Below, in pieces: positions 1-8,004 of a stretch of 64,000 bases of DNA. Location of the stretch: positions 310,001 to 374,000 of the forward strand of contig NZ_JAJISC010000004.1 of assembly GCF_024790395.1 (NCBI RefSeq). Reading direction: 5' to 3'. Under the pieces are notes generated by a model that was given only the letters and a program-made list of their open reading frames with translations, searched no databases and was not told the origin of the DNA. Made by a program: the position numbers and the translations under genes. Within the stretch, counting starts at the first letter, position 1. Every line of letters begins with the position of its first letter. Source of the stretch: Halomonas dongshanensis. GTDB taxonomy: Bacteria; Pseudomonadota; Gammaproteobacteria; Pseudomonadales; Halomonadaceae.

Positions 1-652
1 TTTCCAGGTTGAGAGGGACGTCGGGCCAGAGGAACACCGGCAGCGTATCTGGCAGCGCGCCCATATCGCCCACGGTGCGAATCTCCATGCCGCTTACCAG
101 ATAGACGATGGTCAGCACCACGATGCACACCAGAGGTGACGGCAACGACTTGCCCACCAGCGGCAGGTAGGGAAACAGATAGATGATACCCAGGCCCGCC
201 GCCGTCATGGCGTAGACGTGCCAGGTGACGCCGGTGAGCTCGGGTAGCTGGGCCATAAAGATAAGAATCGCCAGCGCGTTAACGAAGCCGGTCACCACCG
301 AGCGCGAAACGAAGCGCATCAGCTCGGCAAGCTTCAAGTAGCCTACCGCGATTTGCACGACGCCGGTCAAGAGCGTGGCGGCGAAGAGATACTCGAGGCC
401 GTGCTCGCGCACCAGCGTCACCATCAAGAGCGCCATGGCCCCCGTGGCTGCCGAGATCATACCCGGTCGTCCACCGGCGAAGGCGATGATCACCGCGATG
501 CAGAACGAGGCGTAAAGCCCGACCTTAGGGTCGACCCCCGCAATGATGGAGAACGCGATGGCTTCGGGAATCAGCGCCAGCGCCACGACGATCCCCGAAA
601 GGGTGTCGCCTTTGATATTAGAAAACCACTCGTGTCGATCAAACAGAGCCAT
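1..652 (-). CDS. SulP family inorganic anion transporter, 3' end outside window
   Basis: I translated the minus strand from the ATG at 652. The frame stays open to base 1, giving 217 N-terminal residues of a membrane protein. The start reads [20 protein letters not shown], followed by closely spaced hydrophobic helices. The segments VGLYASF and [16 protein letters not shown] are typical of the SulP/SLC26 transport core. SulP proteins move sulfate, bicarbonate or other anions across the inner membrane and normally have about 480-560 residues plus a cytoplasmic STAS domain. Here only the first half or less is visible, so the STAS domain cannot be checked and the substrate cannot be assigned. 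A 14-bp tandem repeat lies just upstream of the start. Family assignment is firm, substrate is not. Confidence 0.85.
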   Translation of the reverse strand, partial: MALFDRHEWFSNIKGDTLSGIVVALALIPEAIAFSIIAGVDPKVGLYASFCIAVIIAFAGGRPGMISAATGAMALLMVTLVREHGLEYLFAATLLTGVVQIAVGYLKLAELMRFVSRSVVTGFVNALAILIFMAQLPELTGVTWHVYAMTAAGLGIIYLFPYLPLVGKSLPSPLVCIVVLTIVYLVSGMEIRTVGDMGALPDTLPVFLWPDVPLNLE

Positions 653-668
653 GGCAAGATCCAGAATG

Positions 669-696
669 TGTCGTTGATAACGTGTCGTTGATAACG
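669..696. repeat. Perfect 14-bp tandem repeat upstream of the SulP gene
   Basis: Two head-to-tail copies of TGTCGTTGATAACG occupy 669-682 and 683-696, 17 bp upstream of the SulP start codon. The position suits a duplicated regulator site or a slippage-prone spacer in the 5' leader. No function can be assigned from the sequence alone. Confidence 0.6.
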
Positions 697-893
697 TTAT
701 GGAGAAAACTGTCGGAAAACAGAAAAGCGCGCGCGCAGCCGAACGCAGCGCACGAACGCCGTCACGCGAAGAGGGGAAGGCAAAAACCTAGGGTGGACTC
801 AAATGTGTCGAAGCGTGCATGGCAGGGAGCGTCGTTAGAGTGGGTATCATCATTCAAGCGAGCCGCGAGTATACCAGCAAATACACTACAAAG

Positions 894-924
894 AACGCGG
901 GCGCTTTTGAAAAGCGCCCGCGTT
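894..924 (-). terminator. Rho-independent terminator of the TonB receptor gene
   Basis: AACGCGGGCGCTTTT (894-908) pairs perfectly with AAAAGCGCCCGCGTT (910-924). Read on the minus strand the hairpin follows the receptor stop at 951 by about 27 bases and is followed by a short T-rich stretch (TTCTTT). The rest of 653-950 holds only the tandem repeat and presumably the SulP promoter; I see no gene there. Confidence 0.75.
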
Positions 925-950
925 TGATCAGCCAAGCAGTGGCGTGTGGT

Positions 951-3125
951 TTAAAACTCGACGGTGGCCGAGAGTTTGAAGGTACGCGGCTCGCCTTGGA
1001 TCAGATAACCAGCAAAGGCCGTGGAAGCGCCCGCCCAGTAATCTTCGTCGGTGACGTTGTCGATCCCTGCACGCCAGACCCAATCGGCACCGCCGATCGG
1101 CGTTGTGTAGCGCAGACCGAGATCGAGGCGCGTCCAGGAATCCAGCTCCAGATTATTGGCGACGTCGGCATACTGCGAGCCGGTGTGCACGACGCGTCCG
1201 GTGGCCGTTAGGCGCTCGACGAAGGGCGTATCCCACTCGCCGCCGAATACGAAGCGATAATCGGGCACACCGGTAGCATCGTTGCCTTGGCTGCCATCCT
1301 GGGTTTTGGTCAGCTCGGCATCGATCCAGGCTGCACTGCTGTAAAGGCGCACACCTTCGCTCGGCTCACCGTGAAGGCTCAGCTCGATACCGCGGTTGCG
1401 CTGTTCGTTATTGAGGCCGCCAACGCCGTCAATGACGCTCGCGGTCGGGAGCTCGATTTGAAACAGACTGATACCGCCGCCCAGCTGGCCGTAATCGAAC
1501 TTGGCGCCAAGTTCATGCTGCTCGGCGTGGGCAATACCTAGATGCTGGCCAAAGTTCGTAGCGGTCGTATCGCTAACCGTACCGCCATCCTGCAGCGCTT
1601 CGACGTAGTTAGCGTAGAGCGAAACGTTCGGGTTGGCCTTGAAGAGCACCCCCACGGCAGGCGTCACACGACGATCGGCATAGCGATTGCTACCGCCAGC
1701 GTTGGGACGCTCGTCGATTTCGAGCTCCTGATAGCGTGCTCCCAGGGTAAGCAGTACCCGATCGTCCCAGAAGCCGAGCGTATCGCTCAAGGTGACGCCT
1801 TGGGAGCGGGTACGGGTTACGCTGCCTCCGTAGAACGGCACGCCATCCGGCCGTGTTAGATCGACAGGATCGTAAATATTGGTCGCCCCAGCCGCCAGGG
1901 AGCTCCAGTCGGTATCGAAGTTACGATAGGCACTCGAGTAGCCGAAGGTCACATCATGGCTCACTGGCCCCGTTACAATATAGCCACGAAGTCCGGCCTG
2001 GCTGGCAAAGTTATCGATATGATTGCGCGTTTCGAAGTCACTGACACTGGCATTACCCACATCATCGATAAGCCGCGGAGTCGCTGATACGATGCCTTCG
2101 AGTGTGCGATTTCCTCCCACAGCGGCGAAAGCAGTCCAGGCGTCGGTGAGGTCATATTCACCCCGAACCATACCGAAGTTGGTTTCTAGGTCGGTACCAC
2201 CAAAAGAAGGCGTATAGTTTAGGGAGGAATCCGGCACAGCGGGCACTCGGGTTGCAACGTTGGTTCTAACGCTGGAGCGGCCGCCATCGAGGGTGAACTT
2301 TTGATGGCCAAAATCGAACAGCACGCGGCCCCGCTCACCGCGATAGTCGAGCCCGACGACGACCGAGGTATCGCGCTGGCTTTCGGCGTCGATGGCGGTA
2401 TCGCCGCGCCCACGCACGGCGCTGACCCGCGCGCCCCACTCTTGCTGGTCGCCGAAGCGCTGGCTGGCATCCACCCCTACTTCGCCGTAGCTGTCCGAGC
2501 GATAGCCGCTTGAGAACTTGAGCATCGGCTCGTCACCGGCGTGCTTGGGCTCGATATTGATGGTGCCACCGATGCCGCCACTGCCACCAATGGGAATGCC
2601 CGAGGTAAAGGCGCTGGCACCCTTGAATACCTCGATACGCTCGGCGAGATCGCTATTGATGATTTGGCGCGGCAGTACACCGTAAAGGCCGCCATAGGCC
2701 ACGTCGTCGCCGGTCAGGTTAAAACCGCGCACCTTGAACGCTTCACCGTAAATTCCGAAGCCCTGCCCCACCGATACCGAAGCGTCGTTCTGCAGCGTAT
2801 CGCCCAGCGTCTGGGACTGCTGGTTCTCGATCAATTCGCTGGTGTAACTGATGACGTTAAAGGGGACGTCCATGGCATCCTTTTCACCCAGCAGACCCAA
2901 CCGGCCACCGGCGGCGACTTGGCCGCCGACGTAAGGCGGCGGCGGCGTATCGCCGTAGGTGGGGATGGCGCCCATGACGGTGACGGTATCCAGCGCCTGC
3001 GCATCGGCGTTTGTCTGCGCCCAGGAGGTTACGGGCGCAATGCCCAATGCCAGGAGCGTCAGCACGCGAGAAAGCCGCGCTTTACGGCGCGCAGCCAGTT
3101 GACCGGAAGTGTTCCCTAACGACAT
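951..3125 (-). CDS. TonB-dependent siderophore receptor
   Basis: This is an outer-membrane receptor for ferric siderophores, powered through TonB-ExbBD. The 724 residues begin with a signal peptide ending near SWAQ (about residue 36). A TonB-box-like DTVTVMG comes next, then a plug domain with typical motifs (QQSQTLGDTLQND, VRGFN, IEVFKGASAF, GGIGGTINIEPK at about residues 95-195), then a long 22-strand barrel. The protein ends in an aromatic residue (ATVEF), as outer-membrane barrels do. It resembles the FhuA/FhuE/FpvA class but lacks an obvious N-terminal signalling (STN) domain, so transcriptional signalling through a FecR-type partner is not expected. It stands alone as a single-gene unit with its own promoter region and terminator. 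The exact siderophore cannot be told. Confidence 0.9.
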   Translation of the reverse strand: MSLGNTSGQLAARRKARLSRVLTLLALGIAPVTSWAQTNADAQALDTVTVMGAIPTYGDTPPPPYVGGQVAAGGRLGLLGEKDAMDVPFNVISYTSELIENQQSQTLGDTLQNDASVSVGQGFGIYGEAFKVRGFNLTGDDVAYGGLYGVLPRQIINSDLAERIEVFKGASAFTSGIPIGGSGGIGGTINIEPKHAGDEPMLKFSSGYRSDSYGEVGVDASQRFGDQQEWGARVSAVRGRGDTAIDAESQRDTSVVVGLDYRGERGRVLFDFGHQKFTLDGGRSSVRTNVATRVPAVPDSSLNYTPSFGGTDLETNFGMVRGEYDLTDAWTAFAAVGGNRTLEGIVSATPRLIDDVGNASVSDFETRNHIDNFASQAGLRGYIVTGPVSHDVTFGYSSAYRNFDTDWSSLAAGATNIYDPVDLTRPDGVPFYGGSVTRTRSQGVTLSDTLGFWDDRVLLTLGARYQELEIDERPNAGGSNRYADRRVTPAVGVLFKANPNVSLYANYVEALQDGGTVSDTTATNFGQHLGIAHAEQHELGAKFDYGQLGGGISLFQIELPTASVIDGVGGLNNEQRNRGIELSLHGEPSEGVRLYSSAAWIDAELTKTQDGSQGNDATGVPDYRFVFGGEWDTPFVERLTATGRVVHTGSQYADVANNLELDSWTRLDLGLRYTTPIGGADWVWRAGIDNVTDEDYWAGASTAFAGYLIQGEPRTFKLSATVEF

Positions 3126-3192
3126 GAGTTCGATCCGCGAGTAATTTTTAGGAGGCGCTCAAACGCCGATAACGCTAAAGGCTATTTGCGGC

Positions 3193-3237
3193 ATTCTATC
3201 CAGCCTCTGCGTTGACAACAATGATAAACACAATGAG
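3193..3237 (-). promoter_or_regulatory. Candidate promoter with Fur-like operator for the TonB receptor
   Basis: On the minus strand TTGTTG (3216-3221) and TAGAAT (3193-3198) are separated by 17 bp, a reasonable sigma-70 layout about 70 bp upstream of the receptor ATG. The -35 box overlaps an AT-rich stretch (3219-3236) containing AATGATAAACACAATGA on the plus strand, which partly matches the Fur consensus. The match is imperfect, so iron control is inferred mainly from the gene type. The remaining intergenic DNA (3126-3476) is AT-rich and holds no gene. Confidence 0.4.
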
Positions 3238-3476
3238 ACGCTTTAGCACCAAAAGGAACGACCGTTCGATTTTATTTGCTGGCAAAAATAAATTACGCAA
3301 ACTAAATTCCATAAACCTTACATTCGGTTACCTGTAAAGCCACCGCTGCCTTTCAAACGCCCTTTAATTCTTACAAAAAAGTATTTGTACAAAAGCAGTA
3401 CAAAAGCTCAACAGAAAAATCATTTCCTGCTATCGTTTACGCCATAGATCGCCTATTGCCCTTTTTGAGGCCCCCC

Positions 3477-4745
3477 ATGCTTTCGTTCAACCGACACGCC
3501 GCCCTGCCCCAGGCGCTTCAGGCACATACCGCCACGATCCACTTCACGCCCGAAGGCGTGATCAAGAACGCGAGCCCCCTGTTTCTCGACAAAGTAGGCT
3601 ACTCGCTCGATCAAATCGTAGGGCAGCACCACAGCATTTTGTGCGCTCCCGAAGAGATCGCAGCACCCGATTACCGGCGCTTCTGGCTGGCGCTTGCCAG
3701 CGGTGAGGCGCAGCAGGGCAGCTACCGCCGCCTGCATGCCGACGGTAGCGAGCTCTGGCTCGAGGCGATCTACCTTCCCGTGAGCAATCGCCGCCACCGG
3801 GTTACACATATCATTAAAATCGCCAGCGACATTTCGCTCAAGCATAAGGCAGCGCAAAGCCAGAGCGCCGTGCTGAAAGCACTGGATAGCTCCATGGCGG
3901 TGATCGAATTCTCACCCGACGGTACGGTGCTCAACGCCAACGCCAATTTCGAGCGCACCATGGGCTATCGCAACGTATCGATCATTGGCCAACATCACCG
4001 TATGTTTTGTCCTCAGCACCTCGACGATCGGTTGGGGCTTTTCTGGCAAGAGCTCGCCCAAGGACATTTGAAGCAGGGTAAGTTCGAGCGCGTAAACGCC
4101 CTGGGGCACAGCGTATGGCTAGAAGCGACCTATAACCCGGTATACGACGAGCGCGGCAACGTCATCAAGGTTGTCAAATTTGCCACCGATATCACCCAGG
4201 CCATGGCGGAGAACGAGGCAGCCAAGCAGGCGGTGCTAACCGCCCAGAGCACCTCGACTCAGACCGAACAGATCGCTCAAAACGGCCTTGCCCACCTTCA
4301 ACGCGTGCTCGAAGAGTCACGCCAGGCAGCACAGACGCTCGAAAACGCTCAAAAGCTAATGGCCGCGCTCAACCAACAGGCGCAGACCATCAACAGCATC
4401 ACCGCGTCGATTGCCAAGATCGCCAACCAGACCAATCTGCTCTCTTTGAACGCCGCCGTCGAGGCTGCCCGGGCCGGGGAGCAAGGGCGCGGCTTTGCCG
4501 TGGTAGCCAACGAAGTACGCCAACTGGCGCGCGGGTCGAGCGAGGCGGTCGATGAGATCACTCGGGTGCTGAAGGAGAACAGCGAACTGGTCGAGCGCAC
4601 GAGCCAAGCCGTCGCCGAGGTGGTGGCCCAGGGTAAAAGCAGCCAGGCAAGCGTTGGCGAGATCGAAATCATCGTCAACGAGATCCTCACCGGCGCACGC
4701 GGGGTATCGAGCTCCGTCGATCAGTTGGCACTGCCCACCCATTGA
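3477..4745 (+). CDS. Soluble double-PAS methyl-accepting chemotaxis protein
   Basis: This predicted cytoplasmic chemoreceptor has 422 residues. I chose the ATG at 3477 because GAGG at 3467-3470 sits six bases upstream; a TTG at 3456 would add seven residues. Two PAS domains (about residues 20-125 and 140-250) each contain a GQHH motif and end in a conserved (A)TDIT/ASDIS junction. They are followed by a signalling coiled coil with the receptor hairpin tip, in which [20 protein letters not shown] is clear. There is no membrane segment, HAMP domain or C-terminal CheR/CheB pentapeptide, and the second half of the coiled coil is short. Such receptors usually sense internal redox or energy state via PAS cofactors, as Aer does, but no heme or flavin ligand can be proven here. 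No che genes are adjacent. Confidence 0.88.
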   Translation: MLSFNRHAALPQALQAHTATIHFTPEGVIKNASPLFLDKVGYSLDQIVGQHHSILCAPEEIAAPDYRRFWLALASGEAQQGSYRRLHADGSELWLEAIYLPVSNRRHRVTHIIKIASDISLKHKAAQSQSAVLKALDSSMAVIEFSPDGTVLNANANFERTMGYRNVSIIGQHHRMFCPQHLDDRLGLFWQELAQGHLKQGKFERVNALGHSVWLEATYNPVYDERGNVIKVVKFATDITQAMAENEAAKQAVLTAQSTSTQTEQIAQNGLAHLQRVLEESRQAAQTLENAQKLMAALNQQAQTINSITASIAKIANQTNLLSLNAAVEAARAGEQGRGFAVVANEVRQLARGSSEAVDEITRVLKENSELVERTSQAVAEVVAQGKSSQASVGEIEIIVNEILTGARGVSSSVDQLALPTH

Positions 4746-4758
4746 GCCTTACAAACGA

Positions 4759-4783
4759 CGACGGCCCGCAAAGCAGGCCGTCG
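4759..4783. terminator. Hairpin between convergent chemoreceptor and peroxiredoxin genes
   Basis: CGACGGCC (4759-4766) pairs with GGCCGTCG (4776-4783) around a 9-base loop. It lies 14 bases after the chemoreceptor stop and about 38 bases after the end of the peroxiredoxin gene on the other strand. No good T-tract follows, so it is a modest terminator or simply an RNA 3' stabiliser. Confidence 0.5.
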
Positions 4784-4821
4784 GTCAGGCATCGATTATA
4801 AACAGCGTCATTGGGTGACGG

Positions 4822-5472
4822 TCATTTTAGCGATGTCTTACGCAGGTAAGGCAATACGGCGTCAAAATCGCCGAATTTGGCCTTGGCATCATCGTCGGAG
4901 ACGCTCGGCGGAATGATCACATCCTGACCCACGGTCCAGTCGGCGGGAGTCGCGATACCGTGCTGTACCGTAGCCTGCAGGGCATCCAGCGCGCGCAGGA
5001 TCTCGGCGAAGTTACGTCCTACAGTCATCGGGTAGGTCATAGAGAGCTTGAGCTTCTTATCCGGGCCGATGATGAACACCGAACGCACCGTGGCGCTATC
5101 GGCCGGCGTGCGTCCATCCGGCAGGTAGGCGTCTTCGGGCAGCATATCGAAGAGCTTGGACACTTCGAGCCCCTCATCGGCGATGATGGGGAAATCGACT
5201 TGGCTGCCGCTGTACTGCGCGATGTCGCCTGCCCAGCGCTTGTGGTCCTCGACGCCATCGACGGAGACCCCGATCACCTTGGTGCCGCGCTTTTTCCACT
5301 CATCGGAAAGCGTGGCCACGGCACCAAACTCGGTGGTGCATACCGGTGTGAAGTCCTTGGGATGGGAAAACAAAATCGCCCAGCTATCACCAATCCAGTC
5401 GTGAAAGCGAATGGTCCCTTGGCTGGTCTGAGCATCGAAATCGGGTACGGTGGCGTTGATACGCAGTGACAT
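4822..5472 (-). CDS. 1-Cys peroxiredoxin (Prx6 type)
   Basis: This is a thiol peroxidase that reduces hydrogen and organic peroxides. The start at 5472 is supported by GAGGAG seven bases upstream and gives MSLRINATVPDF, the usual N-terminus; a longer in-frame extension to 5529 is unlikely. The 216-residue protein carries the peroxidatic motif FTPVCTTE with Cys45. I find no second cysteine, so it cannot form the intramolecular disulfide of 2-Cys enzymes. The C-terminal part (GRNFAEILRALDALQ, then PADWTVGQDVIIPPSVSD) matches the Prx6 class, which is about 210-220 residues. It is transcribed alone. It follows the COG0523 gene on the same strand after a 120-bp gap, so it may sometimes be co-transcribed with the zinc locus, but nothing in the sequence requires it. 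Confidence 0.92.
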   Translation of the reverse strand: MSLRINATVPDFDAQTSQGTIRFHDWIGDSWAILFSHPKDFTPVCTTEFGAVATLSDEWKKRGTKVIGVSVDGVEDHKRWAGDIAQYSGSQVDFPIIADEGLEVSKLFDMLPEDAYLPDGRTPADSATVRSVFIIGPDKKLKLSMTYPMTVGRNFAEILRALDALQATVQHGIATPADWTVGQDVIIPPSVSDDDAKAKFGDFDAVLPYLRKTSLK

Positions 5473-5594
5473 TACGCGCTCCTCTTCATGGGTAGAAAGT
5501 GTAGAAGCATTATCGTTTCGAGCCTTCACTATAAAGGAGTTGGGATGATAACGCCGGATTTAAATAGGTTATTACCCAAAAATTTTTATAATTT

Positions 5595-6638
5595 TTAGCT
5601 ATTAAAAAATCGAAACAGCTCGGCTACAGTCTCTTTCTCGACCCCTTTAGTGATGAACACGAACTGCGACGCGGCGCTGGCGACGGTTTCGGCAGGTAGC
5701 GTCGTGGGTGGGTGGAAGATGTGCTGCACGCCGTGCAGCGCTACCGGCGCGTCGCGATCGCTCAAATAGACGATGGCTTTCATGCGCAGAATTTTTTCAC
5801 CCATGAAGCTCATGAGCAGATCCAGCCAGTTCTCCAGCGCCTCAGGGGCAATGGGCGTTGCCACCTCAAAGGAGAAAGTAGAGATATCGCTATGCAGCGT
5901 AGGAGCGCTAGCCGTCGCGCTAGGGTTGAGTAGCGCGGCACCGCTTGGCGGAGCATCGAATACGTAGCGCTCGGCTTTGAGCCAATGCGCAGGCTGGTAG
6001 CGCTGCGTTTTGCCGTGATAAAGACCTGCGCCTACTAGAAGCTGCGAATCGACCTTGCCCTCGACGATCTGCCACTGCTCCGCGGCCGGGTTGAGCTTGG
6101 CAAGCTGATTGGCCAAGCGCGAGACCCGCGTTTCATCCGCCAAATCGGTCTTGGTGAGCAGCAGGCGGTCGGCCAGGGCCACCTGGCGCTGTGACTCTTC
6201 GTGGCGCTGAAGCGTAGCCTCGCCCACCGCGCTATCGACGCAGCAGACGACGCTATCGAGCCGAAAACGGTGCGCCAGGAAATGGTCGGTCATCATCAAT
6301 TGAAGCAGCGGCCCCGGATCGGCAAGGCCCGTGGTTTCGATCACGACGCGCTCGGGCAGCGGCTTGCTAGCTTCCTCAAGCGAGCTCAACGCCTCGGATA
6401 GCGTGCGACTCAAATCCCCTCGCAGCGTGCAGCAAAGACAGCCGCTGCTCATCTCGACCACCGCTTGCTCGTCGCTTTGGGTGACGAGGCGGTGATCCAA
6501 CCCGACCTCACCGAACTCGTTGATCACCACGAGGGTGTGGCGCATGGAGGGCTGGCGAACCCAGCGGTTGAGCAGCGTGGTCTTGCCGCTACCTAGAAAG
6601 CCGGTCAATAAATTGACCGGGATTAGCGTATCGCTCAT
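5595..6638 (-). CDS. COG0523 (CobW/ZigA-like) GTPase, probable zinc chaperone
   Basis: This 347-residue protein is a G3E-family GTPase. Walker A is GFLGSGKT (residues 13-20). The metal-binding motif GCLCC (Cys67, Cys69, Cys70) follows an [10 protein letters not shown] switch region, and TKTD is the guanine-specificity motif. A CobW C-terminal domain ends the protein. COG0523 proteins that are induced by zinc limitation are thought to deliver scarce zinc to client enzymes. Here the start codon overlaps the stop of the upstream dksA2-like gene by four bases (ATGA, 6635-6638), so the two are translationally coupled. The operon starts at a candidate Zur box. That context points to zinc rather than cobalt or nitrile hydratase maturation; no cobalamin genes are nearby. 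Family certain, metal inferred. Confidence 0.9.
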   Translation of the reverse strand: MSDTLIPVNLLTGFLGSGKTTLLNRWVRQPSMRHTLVVINEFGEVGLDHRLVTQSDEQAVVEMSSGCLCCTLRGDLSRTLSEALSSLEEASKPLPERVVIETTGLADPGPLLQLMMTDHFLAHRFRLDSVVCCVDSAVGEATLQRHEESQRQVALADRLLLTKTDLADETRVSRLANQLAKLNPAAEQWQIVEGKVDSQLLVGAGLYHGKTQRYQPAHWLKAERYVFDAPPSGAALLNPSATASAPTLHSDISTFSFEVATPIAPEALENWLDLLMSFMGEKILRMKAIVYLSDRDAPVALHGVQHIFHPPTTLPAETVASAASQFVFITKGVEKETVAELFRFFNS

Positions 6639-7189
6639 ACCTCGCGTCTTGCCTTACGGTAGTGGTGTTCTTTCTGCTCTTGGCGCTCCTTGGCCTCGAT
6701 GCAGAGCTTGGCCGTGGGGCGAAACAGCAAGCGAGCGATGCCGATGGGCTCGCCGGTCTCTTCGCAGTAGCCGTAGTCGCCGCTATCGATGCGTTTGATG
6801 GCGGCCTCGATATTGTGCAAAAGGCGCGTCTCTCTATCTGCTTGGCGCAGCGCCAAACGCAGCGCCTCTTCGGTGGAGGCTTGATCAGACTCGTCGCTGC
6901 CGCGCTCGTGAAAGGCGATATCGCCCTTCACCTCGCGGAGATGCGCTTCGACGTCGCTGCGCTCGGCTTCGAGCCGCTGGCGAAAGAAGTGGAGCTGCTC
7001 ACCGTTCATATAGGCGTCGCTCGGCATGGCCAGTAGCGCGTCTTCGCGCGCTTTGATGCTATCTCTACTTAGACCATCGCCACTGTGTACACTGCCACTT
7101 TCCGCTCTCTTATGTTCCATACTCGCGGAATGGGTATTTGGGGACTCCGTTGCCTTCACGGATTCCGTCGCCGAACTCTCTTGGGCCAT
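6635..7189 (-). CDS. DksA2-type transcription factor lacking a complete zinc finger
   Basis: This RNA polymerase secondary-channel regulator has 184 residues including an unusually long, low-complexity N-terminus of about 50 residues. From residue 60 ([10 protein letters not shown]) it aligns with DksA. The coiled-coil tip keeps the DxxDxA signature (Asp99, Asp102, Ala104) needed for action on initiating polymerase. The C-terminal globular domain keeps only two of the four zinc cysteines: Cys142 is followed by Thr145 and Cys163 by Ala166. This CxxT/CxxA pattern is known from Pseudomonas DksA2, the zinc-independent paralogue made when zinc is scarce so that DksA function continues. The downstream COG0523 gene and the upstream Zur-like box support that role. 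The true start could be internal, since the first 50 residues are not conserved in DksA. Confidence 0.88.
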   Translation of the reverse strand: MAQESSATESVKATESPNTHSASMEHKRAESGSVHSGDGLSRDSIKAREDALLAMPSDAYMNGEQLHFFRQRLEAERSDVEAHLREVKGDIAFHERGSDESDQASTEEALRLALRQADRETRLLHNIEAAIKRIDSGDYGYCEETGEPIGIARLLFRPTAKLCIEAKERQEQKEHHYRKARREV

Positions 7190-7246
7190 CGCGTTCTCGC
7201 CTCTCGTTCAGATATCGCTACGTGCCGGTTACCGACGCGCTCATTA

Positions 7247-7269
7247 AAAATGTTATAACATATCACTTA
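7247..7269. promoter_or_regulatory. Candidate Zur operator between divergent zinc-stress genes
   Basis: The core ATGTTATAACAT (7250-7261) is a perfect palindrome. Extended to 7247-7269 it matches the gammaproteobacterial Zur consensus GAAATGTTATA-N-TATAACATTTC at 17 of 22 defined positions by hand alignment. It sits 58 bp upstream of the dksA2-like start and 68 bp upstream of the DUF1826 start. It could therefore repress both divergent promoters when zinc is plentiful. Confidence 0.8.
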
Positions 7270-7336
7270 TGCTGTTGCGATACGTCGCCCGTTCACCTGT
7301 TGGCATTTCCCATTCACTACTGCGTCGAGGAGTCTC

Positions 7337-7981
7337 ATGCCGCCATCCGCCCTTCCCGCTTCGCTCGCCATCGATCACGCGGCCAGCGATGCCGACATTA
7401 GCGTGCTGCCCCGCATCTTCGAAGACGAGATCACCATTGCCATCATGACGCGCACCCTGCCCGCCGATATCGTCATGAGCGCTCAGGCTCAGTGCACCCG
7501 CGCGTGGCAGTTCTCCTGGCTCGGCTCGCCAGATGAAACCATGCACAAGGATCTGCGTTTGCGCCTGCCCTCACCGGATGCCGCCGATGCGCTGATCGAG
7601 GACGTACAAACTCTTGCCGAAGCCGTCGCCTACCTGTTCGATACCGAGACGGTCGGCATTCGCCTGCGCCATCTCGACCAGACCATGTGCCCGCGCTTTC
7701 ACTGCGACAACCTTCCCGTGCGCTTGCTTACGACCTATCTTGGCCCTGGCAGTGAATGGCTTCCCGACACGGCGGTCGATCGCGCAGGCTTAGGCGCGCC
7801 GATACCGGGGCGCCCCGAGGCGCTGACCGATGCCAGCGCCATCCAGCGCTTGCAGCTAGGCGATGTGGCGTTAATTAAAGGCAGCGGCTGGGAGGGCTGC
7901 GAAACACGCGGCTTGGTGCATCGCAGCCCGCCGATGGCCGCAGGCGACAAACGCCTGCTGTTGACCATCGACCCCGCCTGA
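7337..7981 (+). CDS. DUF1826 protein, zinc-starvation neighbour
   Basis: The 214-residue protein matches the DUF1826 family, with RFHCDNLPVRLLTTYLGPG and SEWLPD (about residues 118-142) and a C-terminal VHRSPP segment. GAGGAG four bases before the ATG fixes the start. The biochemical function is unknown. The His-x-Asp pattern (HCD) and a later conserved His recall double-stranded beta-helix metal sites, but this is only a resemblance. DUF1826 genes are recurrently found beside COG0523 and under Zur control in proteobacteria. Here the gene diverges from dksA2-COG0523 across the candidate Zur box, so a role in coping with zinc shortage is the best inference. No signal peptide is seen, so it should be cytoplasmic. 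Confidence 0.82.
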   Translation: MPPSALPASLAIDHAASDADISVLPRIFEDEITIAIMTRTLPADIVMSAQAQCTRAWQFSWLGSPDETMHKDLRLRLPSPDAADALIEDVQTLAEAVAYLFDTETVGIRLRHLDQTMCPRFHCDNLPVRLLTTYLGPGSEWLPDTAVDRAGLGAPIPGRPEALTDASAIQRLQLGDVALIKGSGWEGCETRGLVHRSPPMAAGDKRLLLTIDPA

Positions 7982-8004
7982 GGGCAAGCAGAAGGACGGC
8001 GCGC

